64,000 bases of DNA from CAXBGS01 sp963975425 (GCA_963975425.1 CAXBGS010000006.1:248001-312000); one strand, 5' to 3'. Positions 18,773 through 28,052 are shown, counted from the first letter of the stretch. Made by a program: numbers and translations. Notes: a model not told the origin generated them from the letters alone.

Positions 18773-20131
18773 TTACCGCGGCTTTGGCACAGCGTCAATA
18801 TGGCCGCCGCTGACTGGACTTGGTGGAATCGCCAATCCGCCAGTGAGCAGCATTCCTCGAATCGCAACATCACTTTCACGATACATCACAAGGTTGCTGA
18901 CTTGTTCGACACGTAAGCCAAGATAAAAGCGTTGAGCCATCAGGACATCGGGCCAAGCCGCTCGACGTGCCTTGTAACTCTCGTGCAGCAGATCATAAGA
19001 CTGCTTCGCTTTAGGCAGCATGGTCGTCTCATACTGTTGGACATTTTGCCACGCGGTTTGATAAGCCCGAAATTGCGTGGCCAGGCGGGTACGCAGTTCG
19101 AGTTCCAAGCGTCGAGCTTCCGCGTGGGACTGCATCAAGTCAGCTCGCGCTTGCCGCACGGTTCCTTGATTTCGATCAAAAACCGGTAGCGGGATTCCAA
19201 GCGAAAAGGATGTTTCCGTCGTATCGGCGACGGGGCTACGAATGCTCCTTACGCTCGCGATAACGTTCGGAATCGGTTCGGCCTGCTCGCGCTTGATGGC
19301 AATCTTGTCGTGTTGGATTTTTTGCCACGCCGCTTCCATTTCAGGACTCGATGCCAGCAGTTGTGCAAACGCCGATTCCCAGTCGAGCGGTTCTTCGCCA
19401 GGGAGCAGAGAGCCCTGAACTGCCGTTTGCACGTGGTCTGGAACACCCGCCAATGACGTCAAAGTCCGCCACGCGTGTGAAAATTCGTATTCAGCTTGCT
19501 TTAGATTCAAACGATCACGCTGAAGTTCGACCTGAGCACGCAACAGTCCCGGTTGATTGGTTTGCCCGAGGTTTAGCATTTCTTCATGCGTCCGCAGGTT
19601 GTCTTCTCCATTGGCCACCAACTCTCGATGAATTTCGACCAACCTTTGCGCCGCCAATGTTCGATAAAACTGTGCCCGAACATCGTTGATCACCCGATGC
19701 CGTTGGGCGCCCATGTTGGTCTCGGCAATCTTCACCCGTTGGCACCATTTCGCGCGACTTAGTCGCAGTTTTCCTCCGGTGACGAATTCCTGTGAAACGA
19801 ATCCACCGTTCCATGTTTCATCGCGAGCGTTTCCGATGGCATCGTTCTGTAGCTCGTACCCGACAATGGGATTCAGGTAGAGCCCCGCTTGATACGCCGC
19901 ACCCCTTGCGGCGCGCACTTGGGCGGTTGCTTGAACCAGCGTGGGATTATTGGCAAGCGCCCAAGCCTCAAGTTCCGGCAATGAAACAGCCGGTGGACCT
20001 GACACTATATCAGTTGCGACGTAGACATCCTCCGGCATGATCTGCATGTCGTAGTCGCTCATCGGCTGCTGAGCGAGACTTATCCCCGCAGTAAGCAGTC
20101 CAAGCATCAATGCCGATATGTATCCGCGCAT
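18773..20131 (-). CDS. TolC-family outer membrane efflux protein
   Basis: The 452-residue protein has a signal peptide (MRGYISALMLGLLTAGISLA). Two long helical repeats are typical of CusC/TolC (ALANNPTLVQATAQVRAARG and the later RLELELRTRLATQFRAYQTA). It would form the outer-membrane channel of an RND exporter. ATG 20131 follows GAAGGGAATCGCG; an earlier in-frame ATG at 20158 would add nine residues before the signal peptide. It heads an operon with the multicopper oxidase. No RND pump lies next to it. Confidence 0.92.
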   Translation of the reverse strand: MRGYISALMLGLLTAGISLAQQPMSDYDMQIMPEDVYVATDIVSGPPAVSLPELEAWALANNPTLVQATAQVRAARGAAYQAGLYLNPIVGYELQNDAIGNARDETWNGGFVSQEFVTGGKLRLSRAKWCQRVKIAETNMGAQRHRVINDVRAQFYRTLAAQRLVEIHRELVANGEDNLRTHEEMLNLGQTNQPGLLRAQVELQRDRLNLKQAEYEFSHAWRTLTSLAGVPDHVQTAVQGSLLPGEEPLDWESAFAQLLASSPEMEAAWQKIQHDKIAIKREQAEPIPNVIASVRSIRSPVADTTETSFSLGIPLPVFDRNQGTVRQARADLMQSHAEARRLELELRTRLATQFRAYQTAWQNVQQYETTMLPKAKQSYDLLHESYKARRAAWPDVLMAQRFYLGLRVEQVSNLVMYRESDVAIRGMLLTGGLAIPPSPVSGGHIDAVPKPR

Positions 20132-20348
20132 CGCGATTCCCTTCGTTAATGTGTGCACTCCGTTAAATTCAGTAATCGGCTCGTTATCGCGACAGAACCA
20201 TGCAAAACGACCAGCTATGGGGGAAACGGGGGTGGGGTATTCAATCGGGCCGTCACAATCGTGCCACTCTCACCTTGTTGAAACCTCTGTGAAGAATTTG
20301 GCCGAAGGACGCATCAAATGATCGACCCCGAATGATGAGAACCTGAGA

Positions 20349-21608
20349 TTGAGCGAACTTTCACTGCTACTGTTGCTATTAGCCTCCTTACTGCTCGCGC
20401 TGATGGCGATGCGGTGGTTGAGTGATCGGCTGGAGCAGCCGTCGGTCTTGGGAGAATTGTTGCTGGGCGTGATCGTTGGGAACATTGGATTTTGGTTCGG
20501 GTCGCCGCTCTTTGCGGTCTTGATGAATCCCGAGTCGGCGGAGACGCTCGTCGAGACTGCACCGGTGGCAACCCATGTCGCGACGATCTTTGCAGCGTTG
20601 GCCGAGCTTGGTGCCATCTTGCTGTTGTTTTCGGCCGGACTGGAAACCAGTGTCGCCAAGATGAAACGCGTTGGCGGGCGGGCCGTGTCCGTGGCGATCA
20701 TTGGTGTCGTTGCACCGTTTGCGTTGGCTTATGGAACCTGTGTCGTATTGCATGTTCAGATGTCGGTCGCCGGGCATCTCTTTTTGGCGGCAACCCTGAG
20801 CGCAACAAGCGTCGGCATCACGGCAAGCGTTTTGAAGGATTTGCGGGTGATGGACCGACACGAATCCGAAGTCATCTTGGGTGCTGCCGTCATCGACGAT
20901 GTTCTTGGACTTGTGCTATTGGCCATCGTGTCACGAATCGCGACGAGTGGCGATGTTGACCCTTGGTTGATTGCGCAAACCAGCGGAACGGCATTGCTTT
21001 TTGTCTTCCTCACTCTGATCTTCGGCGAAAAGCTCGCGGCTCGCGGCGCGAAGTTGTTTCAATCGCTAGATAGGCAGAATGGCCGCGAGTTTTTTGCTTT
21101 GGCCTTCACCTTTGGAGCCGCCTGGGCGGCTCAGGCCATCGAACTGGCCGCGATCGTGGGTGGGTTTGCCGCCGGCTTGGTCATGCGGGACCACGTTGCT
21201 CCGAGCCGATCAGCACGCAGCAATGGCCGGGTCGTTTCAACGATTTCGACGACGATTGCGCCGCTGGAGCGATTCTTATCACCCCTGTTTTTTCTGTTCG
21301 TCGGCATGCAAGTGGATGTCACGTTCTTTTTCGACAGCAAGACGTTGCTGCTGGCGGCGATCTTCACGCTTTGCGCCGTGGTCGGAAAGCTGGCCGCGGG
21401 CATCTTCGCGGGAAGCAACCTCAGTCGGCTGACCGTTGGGATCGGAATGGTCCCGCGAGGCGAAGTCGGGCTCGTATTTCTCGGAGTCGGTCGCGGGCTT
21501 GGTGTTGTGAGTGATTCCCTTTTCGCAGCTCTCGTCATCGTCGTCTTCGCAACCACGATCATCACGCCACCGCTGTTGAAGTGGTCGCTGCGCCGGCCCA
21601 TGACCTAA
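20349..21608 (+). CDS. CPA2-type cation:proton antiporter (intact copy)
   Basis: The 419-residue protein has about twelve membrane helices of the KefB/NhaS3 type. It contains QPSVLGELLLGVIVGN in an early helix, ATLSATSVGITASVLKDL with a helix break, and the ion-binding region VILGAAVIDDVLGLVLLA with two Asp residues. GMVPRGEVGLVFLGVG lies late. It probably exchanges K+ or Na+ for protons. The start appears to be TTG; the second copy at 34068 also starts with TTG followed by AGTGAA/AGCGAA. A decayed paralogue lies 13.7 kb away. Confidence 0.9.
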   Translation: MSELSLLLLLLASLLLALMAMRWLSDRLEQPSVLGELLLGVIVGNIGFWFGSPLFAVLMNPESAETLVETAPVATHVATIFAALAELGAILLLFSAGLETSVAKMKRVGGRAVSVAIIGVVAPFALAYGTCVVLHVQMSVAGHLFLAATLSATSVGITASVLKDLRVMDRHESEVILGAAVIDDVLGLVLLAIVSRIATSGDVDPWLIAQTSGTALLFVFLTLIFGEKLAARGAKLFQSLDRQNGREFFALAFTFGAAWAAQAIELAAIVGGFAAGLVMRDHVAPSRSARSNGRVVSTISTTIAPLERFLSPLFFLFVGMQVDVTFFFDSKTLLLAAIFTLCAVVGKLAAGIFAGSNLSRLTVGIGMVPRGEVGLVFLGVGRGLGVVSDSLFAALVIVVFATTIITPPLLKWSLRRPMT

Positions 21609-21813
21609 CACTTTGGTGTCATCAATATTGCGATCCGGCGTCATCGAACTGACCACGACTAGTGTCGGTCACCAATAATCGGTTTTCTCTAAACCATTGG
21701 CTGGCAATGCTTTGCGAGATTTTTCGCAATCTTTGGCACAGTGGTAGCATATTGGGAGGTTCAACGATCACCGAATGGGTCGGGGTCGTCCTCTCAAGAA
21801 AAGGAATCGAACC

Positions 21814-22155
21814 ATGAAACGTTTTGCCCTCATCGCGCTGTTTGTTGGAGCGTTCGCATTAAGTACGTCGAATATCACCCGCGCCGCCGACGCCTATCAC
21901 GGGCACGGCTTCGTTGGCGGGCACGGCTACGTCGGCGGACATGCATACTCTCGTCACGGCCGACACGGATTCGGAGACGGCATTTCTCACTACGGCGGCC
22001 ACGGATATGTTGCGACGGGCTTTGGGCATGGCGTAAGACGTGGGCATACGTACGTCTCACCGAGCTATGGGAACCACGGGTACTACCCTTCGTATGGTCA
22101 TGGTCGCGGCGTCCGGATCTCGACGCCCCACTTCGGCCTGCGAATCGGTCACTAA
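21814..22155 (+). CDS. Exported His/Gly/Tyr-rich protein
   Basis: The 113-residue product has a signal peptide (MKRFALIALFVGAFALSTSN). The mature chain is built from HGHGFVGGHGYVGGHAY-like units with about 25 His. This composition suggests binding of Cu, Zn or Ni in the periplasm. AAGGAA lies upstream of ATG 21814. It resembles in style the His-rich proteins at 50153 and 52747, but clear homology was not established. Confidence 0.75.
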   Translation: MKRFALIALFVGAFALSTSNITRAADAYHGHGFVGGHGYVGGHAYSRHGRHGFGDGISHYGGHGYVATGFGHGVRRGHTYVSPSYGNHGYYPSYGHGRGVRISTPHFGLRIGH

Positions 22156-22175
22156 ATGCGAACGTCTCCGTGTGC

Positions 22176-22198
22176 GACGGACGGATTTCCCGTCCGTC
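22176..22198. terminator. GC-rich hairpin downstream of His-rich gene
   Basis: The arms GACGGACGG and CCGTCCGTC pair perfectly around ATTTC. It lies 21 bases after the stop codon. No T-run follows, so it may be a weak terminator or an mRNA-stabilising stem. Confidence 0.5.
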
Positions 22199-22361
22199 CC
22201 GCCGGCGCAACTGAAACGCTGATCGTGCCATTGGGGAGCGGCCATATCGGCTGTAAACCGTCGTTGACAGCATGAATCCAATTGTGCGAGAAGATGTTTC
22301 ACCGACTGGTTGGTGTGTTTCCGACTTGGATGTAGGCAACCCCAACCTCGAGTCTAACGCG

Positions 22362-22850
22362 ATGAAACGCCTGCAAATCCTCACACCTACATTGTTCGTT
22401 GGTTTGCTTGCGGCAACATCAGGAATTGGGTCGCTCATCCCGGTGTGCGCTGAACCACCCGAAATCCCCGCGCCCCCAATGGTGTTAGTCGACGATGACC
22501 CGGGTGTCATGATGCGCGCGAAGCTGACCAAATTGAAGAGGGTATTAGACGGATTGTTGCGAAAGGACTTTGCTTCGATCTCGCGTGCTGCACGTGAGCT
22601 GAAACGAATCAGCGAAGTGACGCAAGAGCTCCATCCTCGGAACGATGTCTATGAACACATCAGCACCGATTTTCGCCGCCAATGCATTCAACTGCATGCA
22701 CTCGCGAGTGAACGGGATTACGAGGGCGTCAAATCCACTTATCAAAAAATGACGACAACGTGTATCAAATGCCACGAGTATGTTCGTGATCCCCGGCGAT
22801 TGGCGAATCTTCGAAGTGGCGACAATGATCGACCGATTCCGCCGCGATAA
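22362..22850 (+). CDS. Exported c'-type monoheme cytochrome-like protein
   Basis: The 162-residue product has a signal peptide (MKRLQILTPTLFVGLLAATS). It then forms a four-helix-like chain with a single CIKCH heme motif near the C-terminus (TTCIKCHEYVRDP), the class II (cytochrome c') arrangement. The N-terminal start is uncertain: 22362 is chosen because it begins the signal peptide, and the longer frame from 22272 has no signal sequence at its start. The role is unknown. Confidence 0.75.
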   Translation: MKRLQILTPTLFVGLLAATSGIGSLIPVCAEPPEIPAPPMVLVDDDPGVMMRAKLTKLKRVLDGLLRKDFASISRAARELKRISEVTQELHPRNDVYEHISTDFRRQCIQLHALASERDYEGVKSTYQKMTTTCIKCHEYVRDPRRLANLRSGDNDRPIPPR

Positions 22851-23312
22851 CGCTTCACCGAGAGCTGGGGAATAATTGATCTCGATGAGCATCTTTTTCT
22901 GCGCTTCTTGACCATTATCCGATGCGCGAGTAGTCGCATGCCAATTGATGGCTGAAACGGTAGAGCGGTCAATTGCGGAAGTAGCCGAACTACCACCATG
23001 CCGGGAAATCTGACATGGACCAAGTCGGGCTATTTGTGGCTCATGCGAGCCTCATGATGGGAATCTAGCTCGAGTTGAAACCCATGAACTTGTCGGTCAG
23101 GAGTTCATGGCCCATACGAACTGTGAATTCGGTCTTTTCTGCTGAAGAAAATGACACTCGTGGTCATCTAATTACGAGGTTATGCGGTCACGCCAAGCCA
23201 ATCTCAGGCAGCTCGCCGCCCCGATGATCGCCAGGTCGTCCCAGGAGTGCACCACGCGTGGTTTGGCAAAAACCGTATTCTGTCCCAATAGATAGTTATT
23301 AAGGAGTCAATC
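22851..23312. other. Intergenic region
   Basis: About 460 bases lie upstream of the Cys/His protein at 23313. No gene is supported. It should include the promoter of 23313, whose ribosome site AAGGAG is at 23299-23304. Confidence 0.5.
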
Positions 23313-23768
23313 ATGACAAAGAAAAGAAACGTCGTCAGTGGAATCGGCCTTGTATCAGGACTCGCACTCGCCCTTGCATTCGTTGCGTGGTGGTCTGTTA
23401 CGGCCCGAGCCGCAGACGAAAAACATGATGCGCATCAGGAGAATCACGTAGCGCATATGAACCACATTACGACGCAAGCGGAGGCCGAAGCCCTAAAGCC
23501 GGGAGACGCAATTGCGATGGCTTGCAGCATGTGCAAGCACGTCATGGTCCACCATGTGACTGAAGATAAATCGCATGTCAAACTGATGACGATTGGCGAA
23601 AAGCACAAGTGCGTATGCGGCGGCACGGTTACCGTCGTCGGCACTGGGAAAGGCAAGGGGAAGAGGGAGGATGTGAACCACGTCTGCTCAAATTGCGGTG
23701 ATGACGCAATGTTTGTCTGCGCGACGAAACCCGGCAGCGGCTCTGGGCAGCACCACGCATCGAAATAG
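23313..23768 (+). CDS. Exported protein with three Cys pairs, probable metal binder
   Basis: The 151-residue product has a signal anchor (SGLALALAFVAWWSVTARA) and a His-rich spacer. It then has three Cys pairs: CSMC, CVC and CSNC, with a HVMVHHV stretch between. The order suggests a zinc-ribbon-like or copper site. A strong AAGGAG ribosome site precedes the ATG. I do not recognise a named family. Confidence 0.75.
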   Translation: MTKKRNVVSGIGLVSGLALALAFVAWWSVTARAADEKHDAHQENHVAHMNHITTQAEAEALKPGDAIAMACSMCKHVMVHHVTEDKSHVKLMTIGEKHKCVCGGTVTVVGTGKGKGKREDVNHVCSNCGDDAMFVCATKPGSGSGQHHASK

Positions 23769-24135
23769 AGTTCCACCCGCTTTTTCGTCTCCAGGAAGAC
23801 ACCATCGATGTAGGATTTGCTTTGGCAACGGCTTCGTCCTACATCGACTGTGCATTCGTAAAGATGACTGAACCAATTGTCGGGCATTCTTAAATCGGCA
23901 ACGACCCTGCACGCAGCGGGTGCGATCCACGCTGCATGACTTGATTGAATCCAGGGACCAGCATCAGCTGGCAGATGCCGACGACAAACTATTTCTTCGA
24001 TGAACCATATCTTTTCAGTACAGAACGTGAAGACGAGGCGGTCGCAGTGCATCTAAATAGAAACGTGGCAATTCCCCGAAGGCAGCGGTAAGCGAGCCGA
24101 GGTGAAGATCGCAACGAAGACGGGAGGAAGGTGAG
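23769..24135. other. Intergenic region with an 11-bp inverted repeat
   Basis: TCGATGTAGGA (23805-23815) and TCCTACATCGA (23837-23847) can form a stem with a 21-base loop. It may act as a terminator or regulatory stem after the preceding gene. The rest shows no gene. The ribosome site of the next gene, GGGAGGAAGG, ends at about 24131. Confidence 0.55.
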
Positions 24136-24414
24136 ATGTTTTACCGCCGAGTTAGAGAAGTTGAATTCGTTGGTGGGCCGCTCGATGGCTATCGGCAGGG
24201 GATACGTCTGTCAAAAAAACATCGGCGAGGAGTGATTGCGATTCCTGTAAACAACAACATGTATCGAATGCTTGAAGGAATACCCCGAGAATCTGAATTG
24301 CCGGCGAGCAGTTTCGCCTTTTACGAATTGCAAAAGCACAAAGGAGACTACCGCTACAGATTCGTAGCGGCGAAATCCCCGAAAGAGCTTGACTTGCAGA
24401 ATCACTCGATTTAG
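24136..24414 (+). CDS. Small cytoplasmic protein, unknown function
   Basis: The 92-residue, basic protein has no signal peptide. The start is well supported by GGGAGGAAGG upstream. It contains EFVGGPLDGYRQ near the N-terminus, a pattern seen in small proteins of phage and actinobacterial origin, but the role is not known. It is followed by the remnant of a duplicated sigma-factor start. Confidence 0.65.
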   Translation: MFYRRVREVEFVGGPLDGYRQGIRLSKKHRRGVIAIPVNNNMYRMLEGIPRESELPASSFAFYELQKHKGDYRYRFVAAKSPKELDLQNHSI

Positions 24415-24452
24415 AGCGAGGGGACAACACTGATCGTAGACGCGTTCCAGCA

Positions 24453-24558
24453 TCACTCTTCGTTTCGTGGCCGCGTTATAGGAGCGTCGGACATCAACTT
24501 TTCCTCACCGCACTCCGCATACCTTTCTAGATCCATCCCGATCCTAAATCTTACACGG
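24453..24558 (-). pseudogene. Remnant of a second copy of the sigma-factor start and its upstream region
   Basis: Bases 24476-24558 match 33846-33928, the start and leader of the sigma-factor gene, at about 84 percent by eye with no gaps (offset 9,370). On the minus strand an ATG at 24494 gives MSDAPITRPRNEE and then a stop at 24453-24455; the intact gene starts MSDAPTTRHS. Most of the sigma gene has been lost here. The conserved leader includes CCGTGTAAGAT. Confidence 0.75.
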
Positions 24559-24783
24559 ATTGAAGCCAAAAGATCGGCAGCGGCTATCGGGGAACGCCGA
24601 TTGCACGGAGATTCACCTGCAAGTGACCATTTCTATGTTGTCGTCATCCCATCCGGCGATAAGACGTTTGTTTTTGACTCCGCACTTGACGGTCTTCTCT
24701 TGCTTGAGGACGTTTAAGGCCGTCCGTCGAAGTGTGTTGAAGGACGGTGCTCCAACGTAGCAGGCCCTTGTTCGTTCAGTTCC

Positions 24784-25575
24784 TTATCGCAAGTCCATTC
24801 CGCCAAACGCTTCGATCTCGTGCGGGCGGGCTAACTGAATTCTGCGTCCTGTGAATGCTTCAAGCCTTTGATGCAGGTTACCGATGCGCTGTTTCATATT
24901 GGACAAAATTCGGTTTCGATTCTCGTCATTATTCTGCCCGATCATCGACTCACTAAGGGACATTGAATGCATTTCGGTACCCGGAGTATCCTCAAGAATC
25001 GATTGACTCAATTCAGCCAATTCTCCGTTTCTCCACATTGTTGCCTGCTCAAGGTGGATTGTGGCAGCATTGAGTTCACGGCATACGCAGGTTACGTCGC
25101 CATTAACGCCATCCTTTTCCAATTGACAGCAGCAAGAGTCGCTTTGGACACAGTGGTGAGAAGCCAGCGCGACGTGCGCTTCGACGAAAACTCGCTGTAA
25201 TTCGCTGTATGCACGAATTTCCCCCTTCTCAACCGCTGACGCTAACTGCTCCAGGTCGCGTACGGAGTTTTCGATCGCAACTCGAGACGCCGCGTCGGCA
25301 CGAGCGGCTTCGAGACGCAAGTAGGCCGCAGCCGTTCTTAGAAATCCTGCAGCCTTCGTGTTGTCGCCGGAAAGAAACTGCTCGCGAGCGGATTGAAAGT
25401 TTTCGCATGGTTTGTTCACAAAGGCAGCCAAAATGTCGGTATCAACCAAGACCCCCTTGCTCGCAGCGTGATGCAAGTTGTGTTCTTGACTTTGTGCATG
25501 CATGGCCGAAATTGCGACACCGATGGCCATTGCTACAGACGATGCGGCCAGCTTGAATTTTGATGTTCGCAACAC
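24784..25575 (-). CDS. Exported helical protein with Cys/His cluster
   Basis: A GTG start at 25575, preceded by TTAAGGACAG, gives 263 residues. A signal peptide (LAASSVAMAIGVAISAMHA) is followed by a mainly helical chain. In the middle lies SHHCVQSDSCCCQ and a later DVTCVCRE, a likely metal site. Helices rich in Ala, Leu and Glu suggest a four-helix or coiled-coil fold. In length and style it resembles the protein at 53219. The role is unknown; the neighbours suggest a metal-stress function. Confidence 0.7.
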   Translation of the reverse strand: MLRTSKFKLAASSVAMAIGVAISAMHAQSQEHNLHHAASKGVLVDTDILAAFVNKPCENFQSAREQFLSGDNTKAAGFLRTAAAYLRLEAARADAASRVAIENSVRDLEQLASAVEKGEIRAYSELQRVFVEAHVALASHHCVQSDSCCCQLEKDGVNGDVTCVCRELNAATIHLEQATMWRNGELAELSQSILEDTPGTEMHSMSLSESMIGQNNDENRNRILSNMKQRIGNLHQRLEAFTGRRIQLARPHEIEAFGGMDLR

Positions 25576-26093
25576 TTTTCTGTCCTTAAATTCGTGCGTT
25601 GGGCTCGAGTCGCTTCGTGTCTATTCCTTGCATCGTCATTTGGTCGCGAGAGGCTCCAATTCAGCAGCATGAAATCTCGCGTTTCGGCTTGTGATTGGAC
25701 AACGCTTTCGCCCAACCCGCATACTTACCCAGGGTATCGAGGAAATGTCGCATTACGCTCGATGCAAAACTTTTCGTGGCTCACAAGCTTTTCACCTAGT
25801 GCCAAATTATTGAATGAAAGCGATTCCAATTTTCTGTGCTACATGGGCCTCATTCGGAGGCGATGGATCGACGCTCAATTCTCATTGCCTGATTGCGATT
25901 CTGCCAACGTAACGGACCGCAACCAAACTCTGGGGCAAGTCGGCATTGACATTGAGGCTTAGGAATGGAAGCGGGCGAGAGCGATAGCACGAACTCGCTT
26001 GCTGCAGGGGCACTGCAGCAAGCTCGCGCCGATCAAGTGAATGATCATCGCGCGCCGTGACACATTCCATGACAAAGCGTATGGGAAACGAAT
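25576..26093. other. Intergenic region
   Basis: About 520 bases lie between two minus-strand exported-protein genes. A 122-codon plus-strand frame at 25594-25962 has no ribosome site or domain and is not supported. The promoter of 24784-25575 should lie here. Confidence 0.5.
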
Positions 26094-26705
26094 CTAGTGT
26101 TGATGACCAGCATGAGGATCAACGGCGACTGGTGCTGAGTTCGGTGCGGGCGCAGGTGCTGCACTGGACATCGGCATGGGAGGCGTCTGACTGCTGCGAG
26201 GCGACAAAGGCTGAGTCAGCCAGAGCGCGTTCCCCGAGGTGCTGAGCTGCATCGTTGTAGGCAAAGTCGTCGGAACCTCGCCAGCTTTGCCCCGGCAACA
26301 GCTTGAGCCGCCATCGGCGCAACAACTCGATCCACCATCCGCACAGCAGCTTGGCGTCGCGTCAGCGAACGGAGTCGTTGCTAGCGATCGGGCCGTTGGA
26401 TACGAACTAGGCGTTGTCGCCCGCGGACTCACTGGCATCGCTGTCAAGGGAGCCGAGTAATTGTTTGGTGCGTTCGAGTAGGGAGGCGCAGCGGAATAGC
26501 CGCTTAGGCCGTATTGACTCGGAGCAGACTGATAGATCGGTGGCGCGGCTTGATAACCGCCTCCCGCGTAGTGCGAAGCGATAGGAGCGTTGGTGGCGAC
26601 TGGTGATTGGGCACCACCCGAGCATCCGCAACCGGCATTCGCCTGTGCCGGGACACCGATCAATCCAGCCAATGCCGTTGCTGCCATGAACATTTTCATC
26701 ATCAA
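26094..26705 (-). CDS. Exported low-complexity Cys/Pro-rich protein with HAGHQH tail
   Basis: The 203-residue product has a signal peptide (MKMFMAATALAGLIGVPAQA) followed at once by GCGCSGG. A Pro/Ser/Tyr-rich stretch leads to three near-copies of SCCADGGS and then SCCRG. The end is DPHAGHQH. CC pairs and the terminal His cluster suggest metal binding, perhaps Cu. The family is not recognised. Confidence 0.7.
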   Translation of the reverse strand: MMMKMFMAATALAGLIGVPAQANAGCGCSGGAQSPVATNAPIASHYAGGGYQAAPPIYQSAPSQYGLSGYSAAPPYSNAPNNYSAPLTAMPVSPRATTPSSYPTARSLATTPFADATPSCCADGGSSCCADGGSSCCRGKAGEVPTTLPTTMQLSTSGNALWLTQPLSPRSSQTPPMPMSSAAPAPAPNSAPVAVDPHAGHQH

Positions 26706-27024
26706 AATCTCTTAGTGGGGTTTCTGAAACTTGAACATGGCCGGTTGGATGCTCCATGTCACCGTTTGCTTCACGGAAATTTTGAGTGAGTCAGACTGCC
26801 GCACTTTGCTGGCATTGGTTCACGGTCGGCTTTCGGGCGATTGACGGTTCCTCCGAATTCACCGGTCTCGAAAAAGATTCTGAATTCACGTGAAGAATCC
26901 GGCCAGGGCAAGCATCTAACCGGGCAACGTTCGATGTATCGCTTTGTGACCGCCGAAAAGTGTCGAATTTCGGCTCGGTCGCGAAAGACTGGATTCCCAA
27001 ACCCTGAATCGAAGGATTCTCCGA
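26706..27024. other. Divergent promoter region with a motif shared with 52.4 kb
   Basis: About 320 bases lie between the Cys/Pro-rich gene and the tandem metal-domain gene. CACGGAAATTTTGAGTGAG at 26772-26790 matches 17 of 19 bases of CACGGAAACTCTGAGTGAG at 52463-52481, also upstream of exported metal-protein genes. Confidence 0.55.
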
Positions 27025-27672
27025 ATGACGATCAAACGATCCCCCCTCCTGTTCTCACTAGCCCTCGGACTGATTGCCAGCAGTTTTAGTTCCGCATCCG
27101 TTTTCGCTCATGAGGGGCACGCTGAGGCGGCCGGCCACGATCACGAGGCCATGATGAAGGCGGAGAAGAAGATTGAAACGGCTTTGTCGACGCTTTCGGC
27201 TGAAGACCAAAAGTACGCGAAAGCTCAGCGATTTTGTCCCATCATGACCTACGATCGGCTCGGCTCGATGGGAACGCCGTTGAAAGTGATGATCGAAGGC
27301 AAGCCAGTTTTCTTGTGCTGCAAAGCTTGCGTCGAGGATGCCGAGAAGGGCGGCGAAAATACAGTGAAAACCGTCATGAAGTTGCGTGATTCAACGGCAA
27401 CGCTTGCCAAGCTTCCGATGCAAGAACGTATGGCGGTCGAAGCACAAAAATATTGTGCTGTTGCCAACACAAGCTTCCTCGGTTCGATGGGCGCGCCTCT
27501 GAAACTAGAAATTGACGGTAAGCCTGTCTACTTGTGCTGTGGAGGCTGCACCAAGAAAGCGCAAGCCAATCCCGCCGGCACCCTGGCAAAGGCTCAAGAG
27601 TTGGTCAAAGCGGGAACGCTTGAAGGCCACGACCACGCCGCTCATGGACACGCCGAAGGCCACAAGCACTAA
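27025..27672 (+). CDS. Exported protein with two tandem metal-binding domains
   Basis: The 215-residue protein has a signal peptide (LLFSLALGLIASSFSSASVF) and a HEGH...HDH stretch. Two similar domains follow: CPIM...LGSMGTPLKVMIEGKPVFLCCKAC and CAVANTSFLGSMGAPLKL then KPVYLCCGGC. The end is HDHAAHGHAEGHKH. The CxIM and CCxxC sets suggest soft-metal (Cu) binding of TRASH/YHS style. The second copy lacks the CPIM. It is a stand-alone unit followed by a good terminator. Confidence 0.82.
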   Translation: MTIKRSPLLFSLALGLIASSFSSASVFAHEGHAEAAGHDHEAMMKAEKKIETALSTLSAEDQKYAKAQRFCPIMTYDRLGSMGTPLKVMIEGKPVFLCCKACVEDAEKGGENTVKTVMKLRDSTATLAKLPMQERMAVEAQKYCAVANTSFLGSMGAPLKLEIDGKPVYLCCGGCTKKAQANPAGTLAKAQELVKAGTLEGHDHAAHGHAEGHKH

Positions 27673-27679
27673 TCTGAGT

Positions 27680-27715
27680 TTGGGAGTTGGGAGTCGATCA
27701 CTCCTGGTCTCCCAC
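27680..27715. repeat. GGGAGT...CTCCC inverted motif
   Basis: GGGAGTTGGGAGT is followed by ACTCCTGGTCTCCC, a partly complementary arm. It resembles the repeats at 13405 and 16262 and lies just downstream of a gene. Confidence 0.5.
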
Positions 27716-27732
27716 CTCCTCCACTTTCTACG

Positions 27733-27778
27733 CCGCAGCGATCGGAATCTTCACGGGTTCCGTCGCTGCGGTTTTTTT
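27733..27778 (+). terminator. Rho-independent terminator
   Basis: CCGCAGCGA (27733-27741) pairs with TCGCTGCGG (27763-27771), and seven T follow. This is a textbook intrinsic terminator for the tandem metal-domain gene. Confidence 0.9.
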
Positions 27779-27860
27779 GTCCTTTCGTTTGAAGAATTTA
27801 CGACGAGAAGCATCTAACTCATTGAAGAGGGAACGCTTCACTCAGTCAAGGCAATACGAG

Positions 27861-28052
27861 ATGAAACACTTTTTGCACATGTTAATCGGCTGTGGATTGC
27901 CGATGCTCATGATCTTTATCTTGCCGCTATTCGGCGTCAGCGAAGGGATCACGCTGACCGTCTTCATCGTGCTGATGCTCGGATGTCATCTACTGATGAT
28001 GCGTGGGCACATGACCGAGCACACTCACCATCAAGAGGAAAGTCATGAATAG
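27861..28052 (+). CDS. Small DUF2933-like membrane protein (copy 1)
   Basis: The 63-residue protein has two hydrophobic helices (MLIGCGLPMLMIFILPLFGV and LTVFIVLMLGCHLLMM) and a His-rich tail (GHMTEHTHHQEESHE). The GCHLLM motif resembles DUF2933, often found near metal-transport genes. The next gene overlaps it by 8 bases. A paralogue lies at 35446. The longer in-frame extension upstream covers the terminator and is not likely to be translated. Confidence 0.75.
   Translation: MKHFLHMLIGCGLPMLMIFILPLFGVSEGITLTVFIVLMLGCHLLMMRGHMTEHTHHQEESHE

Noticed and set aside
20388..20861. Minus-strand frame of 157 codons inside the antiporter
   Set aside because: It is His/Gln-rich shadow coding opposite a clear membrane protein.
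25594..25962. A 122-codon plus-strand frame
   Set aside because: No ribosome site, no domain and odd composition; treated as intergenic.
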